This document shows, piece after piece, positions 1-8,272 of a DNA stretch of 64,000 bases. The notes under the pieces were generated by a model, which saw only the letters and a list, made by a program, of their open reading frames with translations, searched no databases and was not told where the DNA came from. Numbering within the stretch: position 1 is the stretch's first letter; each line of letters opens with the position of its first letter. A program made the position numbers and the translations under genes. The DNA comes from Thalassotalea fonticola (GTDB lineage: Bacteria > Pseudomonadota > Gammaproteobacteria > Enterobacterales > Alteromonadaceae), in contig NZ_CP136600.1 in assembly GCF_032911225.1 (NCBI RefSeq), positions 1,054,001-1,118,000 on the forward strand, written 5' to 3'.

Positions 1-44
1 TAAGGTATTATCGAAAATTATTATTTTATTTCTGAAAATTTCCT

Positions 45-113
45 ATGGATTTCACTGTTTTAGCTATCTTTATCCCAACCGTATTCTTCATTTCCATCAC
101 CCCGGGAAGGTAG
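45..113 (+). pseudogene. 5' fragment of a LysE-family exporter gene
   Basis: An ATG opens a reading frame of 22 codons ending in an in-frame TAG at 111-113. Its product matches the first 22 residues of the intact LysE protein encoded from 4588 at 20 positions, including the Ile-Thr-Pro-Gly turn of this family. About 56 of 66 bases agree, and most differences are silent, so this is a diverged homologue rather than a fresh duplicate. Similarity stops abruptly just after the Gly codon and does not reach upstream of the start codon. Seen: truncation at the left edge of an accessory block. Inferred: the fragment is the remnant of a lysE homologue broken by insertion or recombination. Confidence 0.85.
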
Positions 114-482
114 ACCAAGTTTTGTAAATTGGTATTGTGACATTGCCAGCGGTGGTTTAATTGATGCTGGTGGTGTTCTAACGGTGCATCGCCACACATC
201 ATCGCATTGATTCAATAGTTAAACGATAATGTTAGCGGTGTATCAATATTCAAAAGCGATTACCCTGGCATGATTAGCATTGGTAGCCGGTTGCTAATAG
301 ATAAGATGATCAACAATGCGCTAACCCAAACGCCACAAATTAATTCATCCGTTTATCCTGAACAACCTTACAATTCATTAGCTATGTTTCAACAATGTGA
401 AGCTGATCCTTGGTCATTTTATGATCCAACGTCGCCGACATACTTTGAAGGTTTAAAAACACCTAAGTGGCAATTACCATAA
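106..482 (+). pseudogene. Decayed coding remnant of unknown family
   Basis: Directly after the LysE fragment, protein-like sequence runs in one frame from about 106 to a stop near 198, then continues in another frame from 219 to the TAA at 480-482. The longest intact part (270-482, 70 codons) has no good ribosome binding site and reads like the C-terminal end of a larger protein rich in Pro, Tyr and Trp. I do not recognise the family. The frame break and missing start argue for a broken gene rather than a real 70-residue product. Confidence 0.45.
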
Positions 483-671
483 ATCATTAGCACGTAAATT
501 CCTTAAACTTTTATAATGCAAAGTGTTTTTTCTTGGCTTTTTCAAACTCTTCTTGGTCTGCATTCCAAACCCTTTTAAGTGGTATTTCTTACTAGGCGTT
601 ACAATGATGCAGGTAAAATCATTTTCATCATCGCGGTACAAGAATTGCCAAAAATACGCCGCACAAGCCTG

Positions 672-941
672 TTAAATGTCAGCCATAGTAAACGCTTGAA
701 CATCCCACCAAGTCATACCTTTAAGCATTTTGTAAGGTAAGCCGGTAATAACGGACCACTCTTTAATGGTGTCAAACTCACCCTTTAACGCATCATATAG
801 CATTAATCCACTATGGCCCAGGCACCATAATTTATTCAAGCCTTCATTACTTAAACTGGCCTTAGTTTTTGAATTTTTGTTGACTGTTTTTTTATCAAAC
901 GAATCACTTTTTGCTTCAAAGTTTGTCTGTATCTTAGCCAT
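672..941 (-). CDS. Hypothetical protein, 89 residues
   Basis: A small soluble protein with a Lys/Ser/Asn-rich first third (residues 1-30) and a more ordered Trp-rich rest (Trp at about 39, 62 and in a Thr-Trp-Trp motif near 78). No signal peptide or membrane segment is visible. The start is supported by an AGGGG ribosome binding site 6-7 bases before the ATG. It points against its neighbours and stands alone. The 190 bases downstream contain minus-strand protein-like sequence broken by stops, so further decayed coding DNA may follow it. I do not recognise the family. Confidence 0.5.
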   Translation of the reverse strand: MAKIQTNFEAKSDSFDKKTVNKNSKTKASLSNEGLNKLWCLGHSGLMLYDALKGEFDTIKEWSVITGLPYKMLKGMTWWDVQAFTMADI

Positions 942-1145
942 AACTACCCCTAACGACTTAGTGACATATTATGTCAGAGCATAGCATGCGGCATCTATGG
1001 TAATGCCTGGTGAAACCAGCAATAGTCAGATTATGTTGAAATAGAAGTGCTTTACTGGTGATTATGTAGAAATAAGCGCAAACCAAAATGCATAATTGGA
1101 TATTTGTACTAAACTTATTTTCAACTTTTAAAGGAGGAAATAACA

Positions 1146-1796
1146 ATGAATATGTCCAAATATTTCATTGCCGTAATAACAAGTAGTATGTTCATAACTA
1201 ACCCTGCACTTTCACAAGACGCAGGAAATGCAAGCAACAAACTAAGTCAACTCGATTGCTCGACAAACCAAATAGCCAAGTTTGATGGTGAAAATTGGGT
1301 TTGTGCCGAAGATGTTAAAGAAAGTGGTGGTTATGTAGTAATCGATAGTGAAGGAAAAGAAGTTGCTGAAGTGTTTCCTAGAACTATCGGAGGGTATTAC
1401 TCTGTAATAAGAACTAAGTATACTTATCAAACCGCCACTGGTACCGAAAGAGCCATAATGTTACAACTAACAAAGGAAAGGTTGGCTGATGGAGTAAATA
1501 TAGTTTTCAAAGAGTTGAATTGCCAAGGCCCCGTTTATATGTATTCCAATAATCTATTCTTGAGTGGTTTCGATTATCGTGCAGCAACTTTAGTCGACCC
1601 AGTGTCAGGGGATGCAACTGTATGGGTTAGTAAAAACGGAATTCCTGAAGAAACTACCTTAACAAGCTATATGACAAACTTTGGCGAATGTAGAAATTTT
1701 TCATCCCCTTCTACTCGACTATTGATTGAAGCTGAAGTTCTGTATGATGATTTTCATGAAGTATATCCCCCCCCTTATCATATGGAAGAAAGATAA
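1146..1796 (+). CDS. Secreted hypothetical protein, 216 residues
   Basis: The start is fixed by a strong AAAGGAGGA ribosome binding site 6 bases before the ATG. Residues 1-23 form a Sec signal peptide ending Ala-Leu-Ser-Gln. The mature protein begins with a short motif, Cys then Gln-Ile-Ala-Lys-Phe-Asp-Gly and Trp-Val-Cys, of a kind often seen in surface and tail-like proteins of marine bacteria. The remainder looks like a beta-rich domain with two further Cys residues. The enzyme or binding role is unknown. Near the 3' end a run of eight C bases (1767-1774) encodes consecutive prolines; slippage there would change only the last dozen residues. Confidence 0.75.
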   Translation: MNMSKYFIAVITSSMFITNPALSQDAGNASNKLSQLDCSTNQIAKFDGENWVCAEDVKESGGYVVIDSEGKEVAEVFPRTIGGYYSVIRTKYTYQTATGTERAIMLQLTKERLADGVNIVFKELNCQGPVYMYSNNLFLSGFDYRAATLVDPVSGDATVWVSKNGIPEETTLTSYMTNFGECRNFSSPSTRLLIEAEVLYDDFHEVYPPPYHMEER

Positions 1797-1904
1797 CTAA
1801 TCGATAGGATCAGTAATATGGGCCTTTTCTTTACAACAAGCCAATGAGCCAAACCACCTCTTTTAGGCTAAGCTTTATTTTAAATGTTGAATACTGGTGA
1901 CTAA

Positions 1905-2285
1905 ATGAAAATTGCCTGTTTAGTTTTAACTTGTTGTTTGCTTGGCTCTTGTGCTTCAAACACGCGTCACGTGGTAACCGTTTCCGCAGATGATATGTCA
2001 CATATTGAGTTTGTTGCTTTTCTAAAGTCTACGTTTGTAGAAGATATACCGACTAAAATTAAAACTCGTCAAGGCGAAATACTCCAGTTTGACGTTGATA
2101 AAATCACTGATGAATACGTTGTTGGCTACTACGTCCCTAAAGTAAAAATAAGCGATATTGAAACAATCTCATATCATGAAGGTGAAATTACAAAAGGAAT
2201 TGATCCGGGAGATTTTTTTCAAGCAATGGAAGCTATTCCTGTCTTTTTAGCTGGTATCGTTCTTTTAATCGCACTATTGCTCTAA
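1905..2285 (+). CDS. Small lipoprotein with C-terminal membrane segment
   Basis: A 126-residue protein whose first 16 residues form a lipoprotein signal peptide ending in the lipobox Leu-Gly-Ser-Cys (Cys16). Ser follows at +2 after Ala, consistent with outer-membrane sorting, although the last 18 residues are strongly hydrophobic and could be a second membrane anchor. The central part is a small soluble domain in which acidic and basic residues alternate. Unknown family. It sits alone in the accessory block, about 110 bases after the secreted protein gene and in the same direction. Confidence 0.65.
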   Translation: MKIACLVLTCCLLGSCASNTRHVVTVSADDMSHIEFVAFLKSTFVEDIPTKIKTRQGEILQFDVDKITDEYVVGYYVPKVKISDIETISYHEGEITKGIDPGDFFQAMEAIPVFLAGIVLLIALLL

Positions 2286-2718
2286 GCTAACGAGCCGCTT
2301 TCATACTCTTAGGTGAAGTAGATTTGAAAGCTAATTATTTTCTTTAGGGGGTAGGCACTTATAATCTTAAAGGACTTGGCGTCATTTAAAATCTATATTA
2401 GAACTTTCTAATGGGCTGCTATTGACTGTTTGCGTCAGTCGACAAAATAACGTAAGTTAAATCAAAAGCCTAACGACGGCTAGAGCGAACAGCAGTCGTT
2501 GATAGTGCAAATAATTTGGTAAGAAATCTCAATAAAAGCTCACACCCTTCATATATCGGTTATTAGATAAATAATTAATAACAAATCAACATACAATAAA
2601 TAGACTCAAAGCTAAAAGTGGTTATTCTACTAAGAGCGATCTACGGACGGTGATGTTGTTCGGTTTTTAACAATTTTAGCAAACAATAACGTTTCAATTT
2701 TTAAGGAATTTAATTAAT
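2286..2718. other. Gene-free stretch of the accessory block
   Basis: 433 bases without a convincing gene on either strand. It is AT-rich and contains a degenerate inverted repeat around 2425-2510 (pieces of the type GACTG...CAGTC and ACGAC...GTCGT). No recombinase-type attachment site could be confirmed. The last 20 bases provide the AAGGAA ribosome binding site for the following gene. Confidence 0.4.
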
Positions 2719-3330
2719 ATGGATTTTTACTTAGATATATATTTTCCATTACTTTTTGTTTTTATGGCTGTCTTTTTTTTATACATTGGTATTAAAGTTA
2801 TAGTATCAAAGAGACCTTTATTGTTCCCATCGAAAATTTTCTTTATATTTATGCTATTAGCTTTTTCTCCTCAATTTATTATGTCGTTTGAGCGTTTTGC
2901 TTCACCTACGTTTTTAGACATGGGAATAATTTTATATATCAGTCCTTTAATGTTCGTTGTTATCTTAGCTTTTATGTGGATTCAAATGAAAGGTTATATG
3001 GCGATTGGTATATCGGATAATTCATTTAGAAATGCAATCCATTACTCATTAAATAAAAATCAGATTGAATTTGAAGAACAACTTTCGTTAATTAAATTAA
3101 CAAGTATAAAATCAGAGCTTCAGGTTGCAGTTCAAAGTTGGGTTGGTACTGGGCAATTAAAATTGAAAAAATCAAAAGATAAGGACTTAATGTTTAATTT
3201 GATTTCAAGTATAAATGAATATTATACATCTAATACTATTAAACCAAATAATATTACATCAATTTTTTATATTGTTATGGGGGGATTTATGTTGATTTTT
3301 GCTAGCTCCTCCTATTTTTTCACTCGATGA
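2719..3330 (+). CDS. Hypothetical inner-membrane protein, 203 residues
   Basis: The protein has three hydrophobic segments in the first 95 residues (about 5-27, 36-52, 68-90), a soluble middle of about 75 residues rich in Lys, Ser and Glu, and a last hydrophobic segment at about 180-200. An AAGGAA ribosome binding site precedes the ATG. The gene is visibly richer in A and T than the oxidase genes downstream, which fits acquired DNA. No family is recognised. The soluble middle between membrane helices could be cytoplasmic. Confidence 0.65.
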   Translation: MDFYLDIYFPLLFVFMAVFFLYIGIKVIVSKRPLLFPSKIFFIFMLLAFSPQFIMSFERFASPTFLDMGIILYISPLMFVVILAFMWIQMKGYMAIGISDNSFRNAIHYSLNKNQIEFEEQLSLIKLTSIKSELQVAVQSWVGTGQLKLKKSKDKDLMFNLISSINEYYTSNTIKPNNITSIFYIVMGGFMLIFASSSYFFTR

Positions 3331-3481
3331 TAAAAATAGCTCTAAGCATTTAAATCGGGTTTATTTGTTGTTTTAACATTCAACATTTACTAGTAAAAAT
3401 CGACCAACGGCCGTTCAATATCAATTTAAAAAAGAGTAGGCGTTATTACTAAGAGGTCTACATATTAAACTGTTATAAATT

Positions 3482-3844
3482 ATGGGTAATAGATTGACTC
3501 GCATTGAAATTATGATGCTCATTGGAGTATTAGGGATTATAGTAAGCTTCCTGGGACGGGCGGGTTATATAGATTTAGATGGCGCTATCAACGGTGTTGT
3601 AGTTGCAGTGCTTGATTACTTTAATGTAAGCACCAAAACACGAGAAAATCTTCTTTATACCTTCTATACCGTAGTCATATCTGCGATTTGCTACTTCACA
3701 TATAAGAGGTTCATGCGCGAAAGGGCTGAAGCGCGGAGAGAAAATAAACCATGGAAAAGATGGTTATTGAGGGTGTTATTCATCATAGTTTGGTCTCCTA
3801 TTATCTTTGTTTTTTCTTTAGTGCTCATAAACAGTGGTAAATAA
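3482..3844 (+). CDS. Hypothetical small membrane protein, 120 residues
   Basis: Three hydrophobic segments are visible (about residues 10-25, 57-73 and 93-115), with a basic Arg/Lys-rich stretch (76-92) between the second and third that would lie in the cytoplasm. No obvious ribosome binding site precedes the ATG, which weakens the start call. It is the last orphan gene in the accessory block. Unknown function. Confidence 0.55.
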   Translation: MGNRLTRIEIMMLIGVLGIIVSFLGRAGYIDLDGAINGVVVAVLDYFNVSTKTRENLLYTFYTVVISAICYFTYKRFMRERAEARRENKPWKRWLLRVLFIIVWSPIIFVFSLVLINSGK

Positions 3845-4463
3845 CTTATAACAAGGCATTAACTCAAGTATATGAGAAAATGCTAATAGGCAGTTAATGG
3901 CACAAAGCAGCCGAAATCATGGATTCCCGCCTTCGCGGGAATGACGGTGTTTTTCTACTACCGCTGGTGGCACTTTTGAGACGGTCATCGCAATATCAAA
4001 GAAGATCCTGAAACTAGTTCAGGAAGACGATTTTCTATCCACAATACGCTTAAGGAGGTCCCTCATTTCGCTCCACTCGTGGGGGATGGCGGTGTACTTT
4101 TTCTACTTCTCTTTGTGGGACTGATCCGACGGTTCGAGTCTGGTATCCTATCCTAAAACACACCTTGTTTTAAGATCGAAATCGAATAAGTAGAGAAACA
4201 GGATTTAAATGTTTCAAATGTCAGCTTACGGGTAATCGATTTATTTTCTTTTGAAAGCTCCGAGTAGGCATTTCTGCTGAGCCTGAATACCAATAGGCCA
4301 ATTAAACCTTCCGCAATGTGGCATTTGCTGACGAAAAAAATAAAGCTCAACAATTAACGCTAATAGAGCCTTTTGTTTATTAAGTGACCGTTCACAACAA
4401 TTTATCACTTTTTTTTATTTTTTTTTCAATATTAAAAATGATAAAATATCCTCTCTAAAACGT
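3845..4463. other. Gene-free stretch with REP-like hairpins
   Basis: About 620 bases with no convincing gene. Around 3915-4130 there are several short GC-richer hairpin pieces ending in variants of ATGACGGTGT or ATGGCGGTGT, described separately. From about 4380 the DNA becomes very AT-rich with long T runs and a TAAAAT hexamer near 4442 that could be the -10 element for lysE. A 66-codon minus-strand frame at 4153-4353 has no ribosome binding site and I do not call it. Confidence 0.45.
3914..4100. repeat. REP-like palindromic repeat cluster
   Basis: A perfect hairpin at 3923-3942 has arms ATTCCCGC and GCGGGAAT around CTTC, followed by ATGACGGTGT. About 60 bases later comes a CCTGAAACTAGTTCAGG palindrome (4008-4024), and around 4068-4100 a second imperfect copy ends in GATGGCGGTGT. 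Such modules are widespread short extragenic repeats in marine gammaproteobacteria. They lie at the right side of the accessory block and carry no gene. Confidence 0.6.
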
Positions 4464-4537
4464 ACTAGGTGAGTTTTGAAAAACACTAGTTATTTTCTCA
4501 CCTAGTGACATTCTCACCTAGATACGCCACTAGTTAG
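4464..4537 (+). promoter_or_regulatory. Repeat-rich leader or operator region of lysE
   Basis: ACTAGGTGAG (4464-4473) is the exact inverse of CTCACCTAGT (4497-4506), and CTCACCTAG occurs again at 4513-4521, so the first arm could pair with either. In addition CACTAGTTA occurs directly repeated at 4484-4492 and 4529-4537. The cluster lies between a possible -10 hexamer near 4442 and the lysE start at 4588. It could be a set of operators or two alternative RNA hairpins. It also sits at the junction of the accessory block and the backbone. Confidence 0.45.
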
Positions 4538-4587
4538 GATAGCTTACAAATCACAACTAAAACCCACAACTACAAGGATTTACAGTA

Positions 4588-5208
4588 TTGGACTTCACAA
4601 TTTTAGCTATCTTTATCCCAACCGTTTTCTTTATAAGCATCACCCCGGGAATGTGTATGACGCTTGCGCTCACTTTAGGCATGAGCATTGGCGTTCGCCG
4701 CACAATGTGGATGATGATGGGTGAATTAATTGGCGTTGCCGCTGTAGCAGTTGCTGCGGTTTTAGGAGTTGCGGCTTTAATGCTTAAGCTACCCGAAGTC
4801 TTTAGCATTTTTAAAATCGTTGGTGCTCTATACCTTGCCTATCTAGGGATTCAAATGTGGCTATCTAAAGGCAAAATGGCTATTACCCACAATCGCGAAG
4901 CTACTCCTACCGTATCGCGTAAAGGGTTGTTTATGCAGGGATTAGTTACCGCTATAGCGAATCCAAAAGGTTGGGCTTTTATGATTTCGTTATTGCCACC
5001 GTTTATTAATCCAGAAAACTCTGTTGCTGTGCAGTTAAGCTTTTTGGTCGGGGTTATTATGGTATCAGAGTTTATTTGTATGATGTTGTACGCTACAGGC
5101 GGTAAATCATTAGGACTATTACTCGCTAAAGCTGAAAATGTACGTGTAATGAACCGTATTTCAGGAACCCTAATGATGGGAGTTGCGCTTTGGTTAGCAT
5201 TAAGCTAA
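4588..5208 (+). CDS. LysE/RhtB-family amino-acid exporter
   Basis: A 206-residue inner-membrane exporter of the LysE/RhtB superfamily, expected to pump amino acids or related metabolites out of the cell; the substrate cannot be read from sequence. Seen: six hydrophobic segments, the N-terminal Ile-Thr-Pro-Gly turn (18-21) and the family motif Ala-Asn-Pro-Lys-Gly (124-128). Length is normal for the family. The start is TTG, chosen because of an AAGGAT ribosome binding site 8 bases upstream and because the broken homologue at 45 starts at the same codon. A repeat-rich leader precedes it (4464-4537). It follows the accessory block and may be the first backbone gene. Confidence 0.85.
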   Translation: MDFTILAIFIPTVFFISITPGMCMTLALTLGMSIGVRRTMWMMMGELIGVAAVAVAAVLGVAALMLKLPEVFSIFKIVGALYLAYLGIQMWLSKGKMAITHNREATPTVSRKGLFMQGLVTAIANPKGWAFMISLLPPFINPENSVAVQLSFLVGVIMVSEFICMMLYATGGKSLGLLLAKAENVRVMNRISGTLMMGVALWLALS

Positions 5209-5245
5209 CTAATACCAATTCGTATAACTTGAACGTGGGAACAAA

Positions 5246-5698
5246 TTATTGATAACTGGTAAAATCAAACATTAAGATTTCAATTTTATCGTTAATTATC
5301 AATTCAACCCACATAGTCCAAATCATTTGATCTTCAGTGCAAGCACCGATTAAGGTGTTGGCAGAATAAATTCCATTGCTTTGTTCAAAAAACAATGGAA
5401 TTTTTCCCATAAACATATCCTTACCTTCAAGCCACGCCGATTTTATTTGCATTGACGGGTTAGATTTTGATGTTAATGAAAAATATATTTCATTTTCTGA
5501 CATTATCACATTTGGGCTAGCATTTAGTTCAAAACGACCAAAAGCATAAGTTCGTAAACAAGATCCAGCACTAAAATCACAATAATTTTGATCATGAATT
5601 TGTGGTTTATCTGTTTCAATAAATTGATAACCTAAAAAGCCTAAAATTATCAATAAAATTAGAATTATAGCTGTATAAAAATTACTCATAAATACCAT
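5246..5698 (-). CDS. Hypothetical membrane-anchored protein, 150 residues
   Basis: Residues 6-25 form one hydrophobic anchor; the remaining 125 residues would be periplasmic and contain three Cys residues, two of them close together (about 40 and 47). It resembles single-anchor proteins that present a small beta domain outside the membrane. An internal ATG at codon 4 is an alternative start; neither has a clear ribosome binding site. It is transcribed away from the cbb3 operon and shares its upstream region with ccoN. I do not recognise the family. Confidence 0.6.
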   Translation of the reverse strand: MVFMSNFYTAIILILLIILGFLGYQFIETDKPQIHDQNYCDFSAGSCLRTYAFGRFELNASPNVIMSENEIYFSLTSKSNPSMQIKSAWLEGKDMFMGKIPLFFEQSNGIYSANTLIGACTEDQMIWTMWVELIINDKIEILMFDFTSYQ

Positions 5699-5767
5699 TA
5701 AAAATAGTGAATAGTATGATAAAACCCAGATACACTGTACATAAAAGTTACAAATAGAAACATTTTG

Positions 5768-5781
5768 TTGATCTAGGTCAT
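5768..5781 (+). promoter_or_regulatory. Probable FNR/ANR box upstream of ccoN
   Basis: TTGATctagGTCAT matches 8 of the 10 conserved bases of the FNR palindrome TTGAT-N4-ATCAA. It lies 200 bases upstream of the ccoN start, in the only long non-coding region before the oxidase operon. Control of cbb3 oxidase by Fnr-type regulators is well established in proteobacteria, and this window encodes an Fnr. The site could also act on the divergent gene at 5698. Confidence 0.55.
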
Positions 5782-5980
5782 ATTTTAAAACGTTAAGCGT
5801 GACAATTGCCCTTGCAACGCTTATTATCGCATCCGAAAAATAACAAACTATAAAGTGTTGTTTTTTTGAACTATAACTTAGTAGTTACAAAAGTTTTTTT
5901 GAACGCTTCAGGGTGGATGAATTCTAGTAACTATATTCACTCACATCAACTTTATAATTATATAATGTGGAACCTTTAAT

Positions 5981-7408
5981 ATGAGTCAAAGCAATCTGAC
6001 AGAAATGGATTACAACTACAAAGTTGTTCGCCAGTTTACTGTAATGACTGTAATTTGGGGTATTGTTGGTACGGCAGTCGGTGTTTTAATCGCAGCACAG
6101 TTAATCTGGCCAGCGCTTAACTTCGAAACTCCGTGGTTAACTTACTCTCGTTTACGTCCTTTACACACCAATGCAGTAATTTTCGCATTTGGTACAAGCG
6201 CTCTGTTCGCCACGTCGTACTATGTAGTACAGCGTACCTGTAAAACAGCATTATTCGGCGGTAAACTTGTCGCTTTCACCTTCTGGGGATGGCAAGCCGT
6301 TATTTTATCTGCTGCAATCACCTTACCTTTAGGATTAACATCTTCAAAAGAATATGCTGAACTAGAATGGCCAATTGACATTTTAATTGCCTTAGTATGG
6401 GTGTCATATGCGATTGTATTCTTTGGTACATTATTAAAGCGTAAAACATCTCACATTTATGTGGCAAACTGGTTCTTTGGTGGTTTCATCTTAACCGTTG
6501 CTGTTTTACACATTGGTAATTCAATGGTTATTCCATTAACTTGGACTAAATCATATTCATTATACCCTGGTGCCATCGATGCGATGATGCAGTGGTGGTA
6601 TGGACATAATGCCGTTGGCTTCCTACTAACTGCTGGTTTCCTAGGTATGATGTACTACTTTGTACCTAAACAAGCTGAACGTCCGGTTTACTCATACCGT
6701 TTATCAATTGTTCACTTCTGGGCACTTGTATCTTTATACATTTGGGCTGGACCTCATCATTTACATTACACCGCGCTTCCTGATTGGACACAAAGTGTCG
6801 GTATGGTAATGTCTATCGTTTTATTCCTTCCTTCATGGGGCGGTATGATCAACGGTATTATGACGTTATCGGGTGCATGGCATAAACTTCGCCATGATCC
6901 AATTTTACGTTTCTTAATTGTTTCTCTGTCTTTCTACGGTATGTCTACGTTTGAAGGGCCAATGATGGCAATTAAATCTGTAAACGCATTATCTCATTAC
7001 ACTGACTGGACTGTTGGCCACGTACACTCAGGCGCACTAGGCTGGGTAGCTATGGTTTCTATTGGTGCTATGTACCACTTAATTCCAGTACTATTTAACC
7101 AAGGTCGCATGTACAGTGTTAAATTAATCAACGTTCATTTCTGGTTGCACACTACCGGTATTGTTTTATACATAGTAGCAATGTGGATTTCAGGTGTAAT
7201 GCAAGGTTTGATGTGGCGTGCGGTTAACACCGACGGTACCTTAACCTACAGTTTCGTTGAAAGTTTACAGGCTTCATATCCGTTCTACTTCATTCGTTTT
7301 GTTGGTGGTTGTTTAGTAGTAGCAGGTTTCCTATTAATGGCTTACAACATGTTCAAAACTATTGGTGCTAAAGACAATAGTTTAGAAAAACAAGAAGTGA
7401 TGGCTTAA
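5981..7408 (+). CDS. ccoN: Cytochrome c oxidase, cbb3-type, subunit I
   Basis: The catalytic subunit of the high-affinity cbb3 terminal oxidase, reducing O2 to water at a heme b3/CuB centre in the inner membrane. The 475-residue length is standard and the protein is almost entirely membrane helices. Metal ligands are visible: His62 in the LRPLH motif (low-spin heme), Trp-Trp-Tyr-Gly-His at 205-209 (CuB), His-His at 259-260 (CuB), and His347 and His349 in GHVHSG (hemes). It heads ccoNOQP; ccoO starts 10 bases after its stop. An FNR-like box lies upstream, so induction under low oxygen is expected. Confidence 0.97.
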   Translation: MSQSNLTEMDYNYKVVRQFTVMTVIWGIVGTAVGVLIAAQLIWPALNFETPWLTYSRLRPLHTNAVIFAFGTSALFATSYYVVQRTCKTALFGGKLVAFTFWGWQAVILSAAITLPLGLTSSKEYAELEWPIDILIALVWVSYAIVFFGTLLKRKTSHIYVANWFFGGFILTVAVLHIGNSMVIPLTWTKSYSLYPGAIDAMMQWWYGHNAVGFLLTAGFLGMMYYFVPKQAERPVYSYRLSIVHFWALVSLYIWAGPHHLHYTALPDWTQSVGMVMSIVLFLPSWGGMINGIMTLSGAWHKLRHDPILRFLIVSLSFYGMSTFEGPMMAIKSVNALSHYTDWTVGHVHSGALGWVAMVSIGAMYHLIPVLFNQGRMYSVKLINVHFWLHTTGIVLYIVAMWISGVMQGLMWRAVNTDGTLTYSFVESLQASYPFYFIRFVGGCLVVAGFLLMAYNMFKTIGAKDNSLEKQEVMA

Positions 7409-7418
7409 GGAGAACCCT

Positions 7419-8090
7419 ATGCAAAATAAACATGAAAAAGTAGAAAAACACGTAGGTTGGTTCTTTACCTTTACTATTGCTGCGATCAGTATTGGTGGCT
7501 TGGTTGAGATAACACCTTTGTTTTTCCAAAAAGAAACAACAACACCAGTAGAAAGCTTACGCCCATATACTGCGTTAGAAATGGAAGGTCGTGATATTTA
7601 CATTCGTGAAGGCTGTAACAACTGTCATTCACAAATGATCCGTCCATTACGCGCTGAAACAGAGCGTTACGGTCACTACTCTGTTGCTGGAGAGTCCGTT
7701 TGGGAACATCCTTTCTTATGGGGTTCTAAACGTACTGGTCCAGACTTGGCACGTGTTGGCCAACGTTATTCAGATGATTGGCATTATGCTCATTTAATGG
7801 ATCCTCGTTCAGTAGTTCCTGAATCTAATATGCCATCGTACTCTTGGTTAGCTGAAACACCAGCGTCAAATGAACTATCAGCCAAGAAGATGGAAATTTT
7901 TAATATGCTTACCAAAAATCGAAGCCATAAAGATGCGGATGGTAACCCTATCCCACTTTACTCAAGCGACGATATTGCTAACGCAGGTTCAGAATTTAAA
8001 ACGACGAAAAGTATTACTGGTAAGAACAGTCTAACTGAAATGGACGCTCTTATCGCATATTTACAATCACTTGGTCATGCGTTGAAATAA
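7419..8090 (+). CDS. ccoO: Cytochrome c oxidase, cbb3-type, subunit II
   Basis: The mono-heme cytochrome c subunit of cbb3 oxidase, passing electrons from CcoP to CcoN. One N-terminal membrane anchor (about residues 13-35) is followed by a periplasmic domain with a single Cys-Asn-Asn-Cys-His heme site (66-70) and the conserved Ser-Gln-Met-Ile-Arg-Pro sequence right after it. A GGAG ribosome binding site lies just before the ATG. The 223-residue length is slightly longer than many homologues because of a loop around residues 150-195. Confidence 0.96.
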   Translation: MQNKHEKVEKHVGWFFTFTIAAISIGGLVEITPLFFQKETTTPVESLRPYTALEMEGRDIYIREGCNNCHSQMIRPLRAETERYGHYSVAGESVWEHPFLWGSKRTGPDLARVGQRYSDDWHYAHLMDPRSVVPESNMPSYSWLAETPASNELSAKKMEIFNMLTKNRSHKDADGNPIPLYSSDDIANAGSEFKTTKSITGKNSLTEMDALIAYLQSLGHALK

Positions 8091-8092
8091 TT

Positions 8093-8272
8093 ATGGATAT
8101 TGGCTTATTAAGAGGCATTTTTACGGTATTAATCTTTGTACTATTCATTGTGATAGTACTTTGGGCTTATAACAAAAACCGTAAGTCATCGTTTGATGAA
8201 GCCGCTAATTCTATATTTGACGAAAATGAAAATAAAAACGATAAAGTGAATACGAACAAAGGAGACAATTAA
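8093..8272 (+). CDS. ccoQ: cbb3 oxidase small subunit CcoQ
   Basis: A 59-codon gene between ccoO and ccoP. It starts 2 bases after the ccoO stop and its TAA overlaps the ccoP ATG in a TAATG junction. The product has one membrane helix (about residues 8-25) ending Trp-Ala-Tyr, followed by basic residues and an acidic Asn/Asp/Glu/Lys-rich tail. This layout and the Trp-Ala-Tyr exit motif are typical of CcoQ, which stabilises the oxidase complex. Its position leaves little doubt. Confidence 0.93.
   Translation: MDIGLLRGIFTVLIFVLFIVIVLWAYNKNRKSSFDEAANSIFDENENKNDKVNTNKGDN

Noticed and set aside
2286..2718. Possible integron attachment sites between orphan genes (pieces like GCCTAACGACGGC)
   Set aside because: Only isolated short inverted pieces are present; no repeated attC-like unit flanks the genes and no integrase is in the window.
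4153..4353. A 66-codon minus-strand frame in the accessory block
   Set aside because: No ribosome binding site, no recognisable domain and no neighbours; length is within chance for AT-rich DNA.
5209..5245. AATACCAATTCGTATAA after lysE as another end of the 265-bp element
   Set aside because: Only the first ten bases agree with the element ends; no partner end or internal arm is present nearby.
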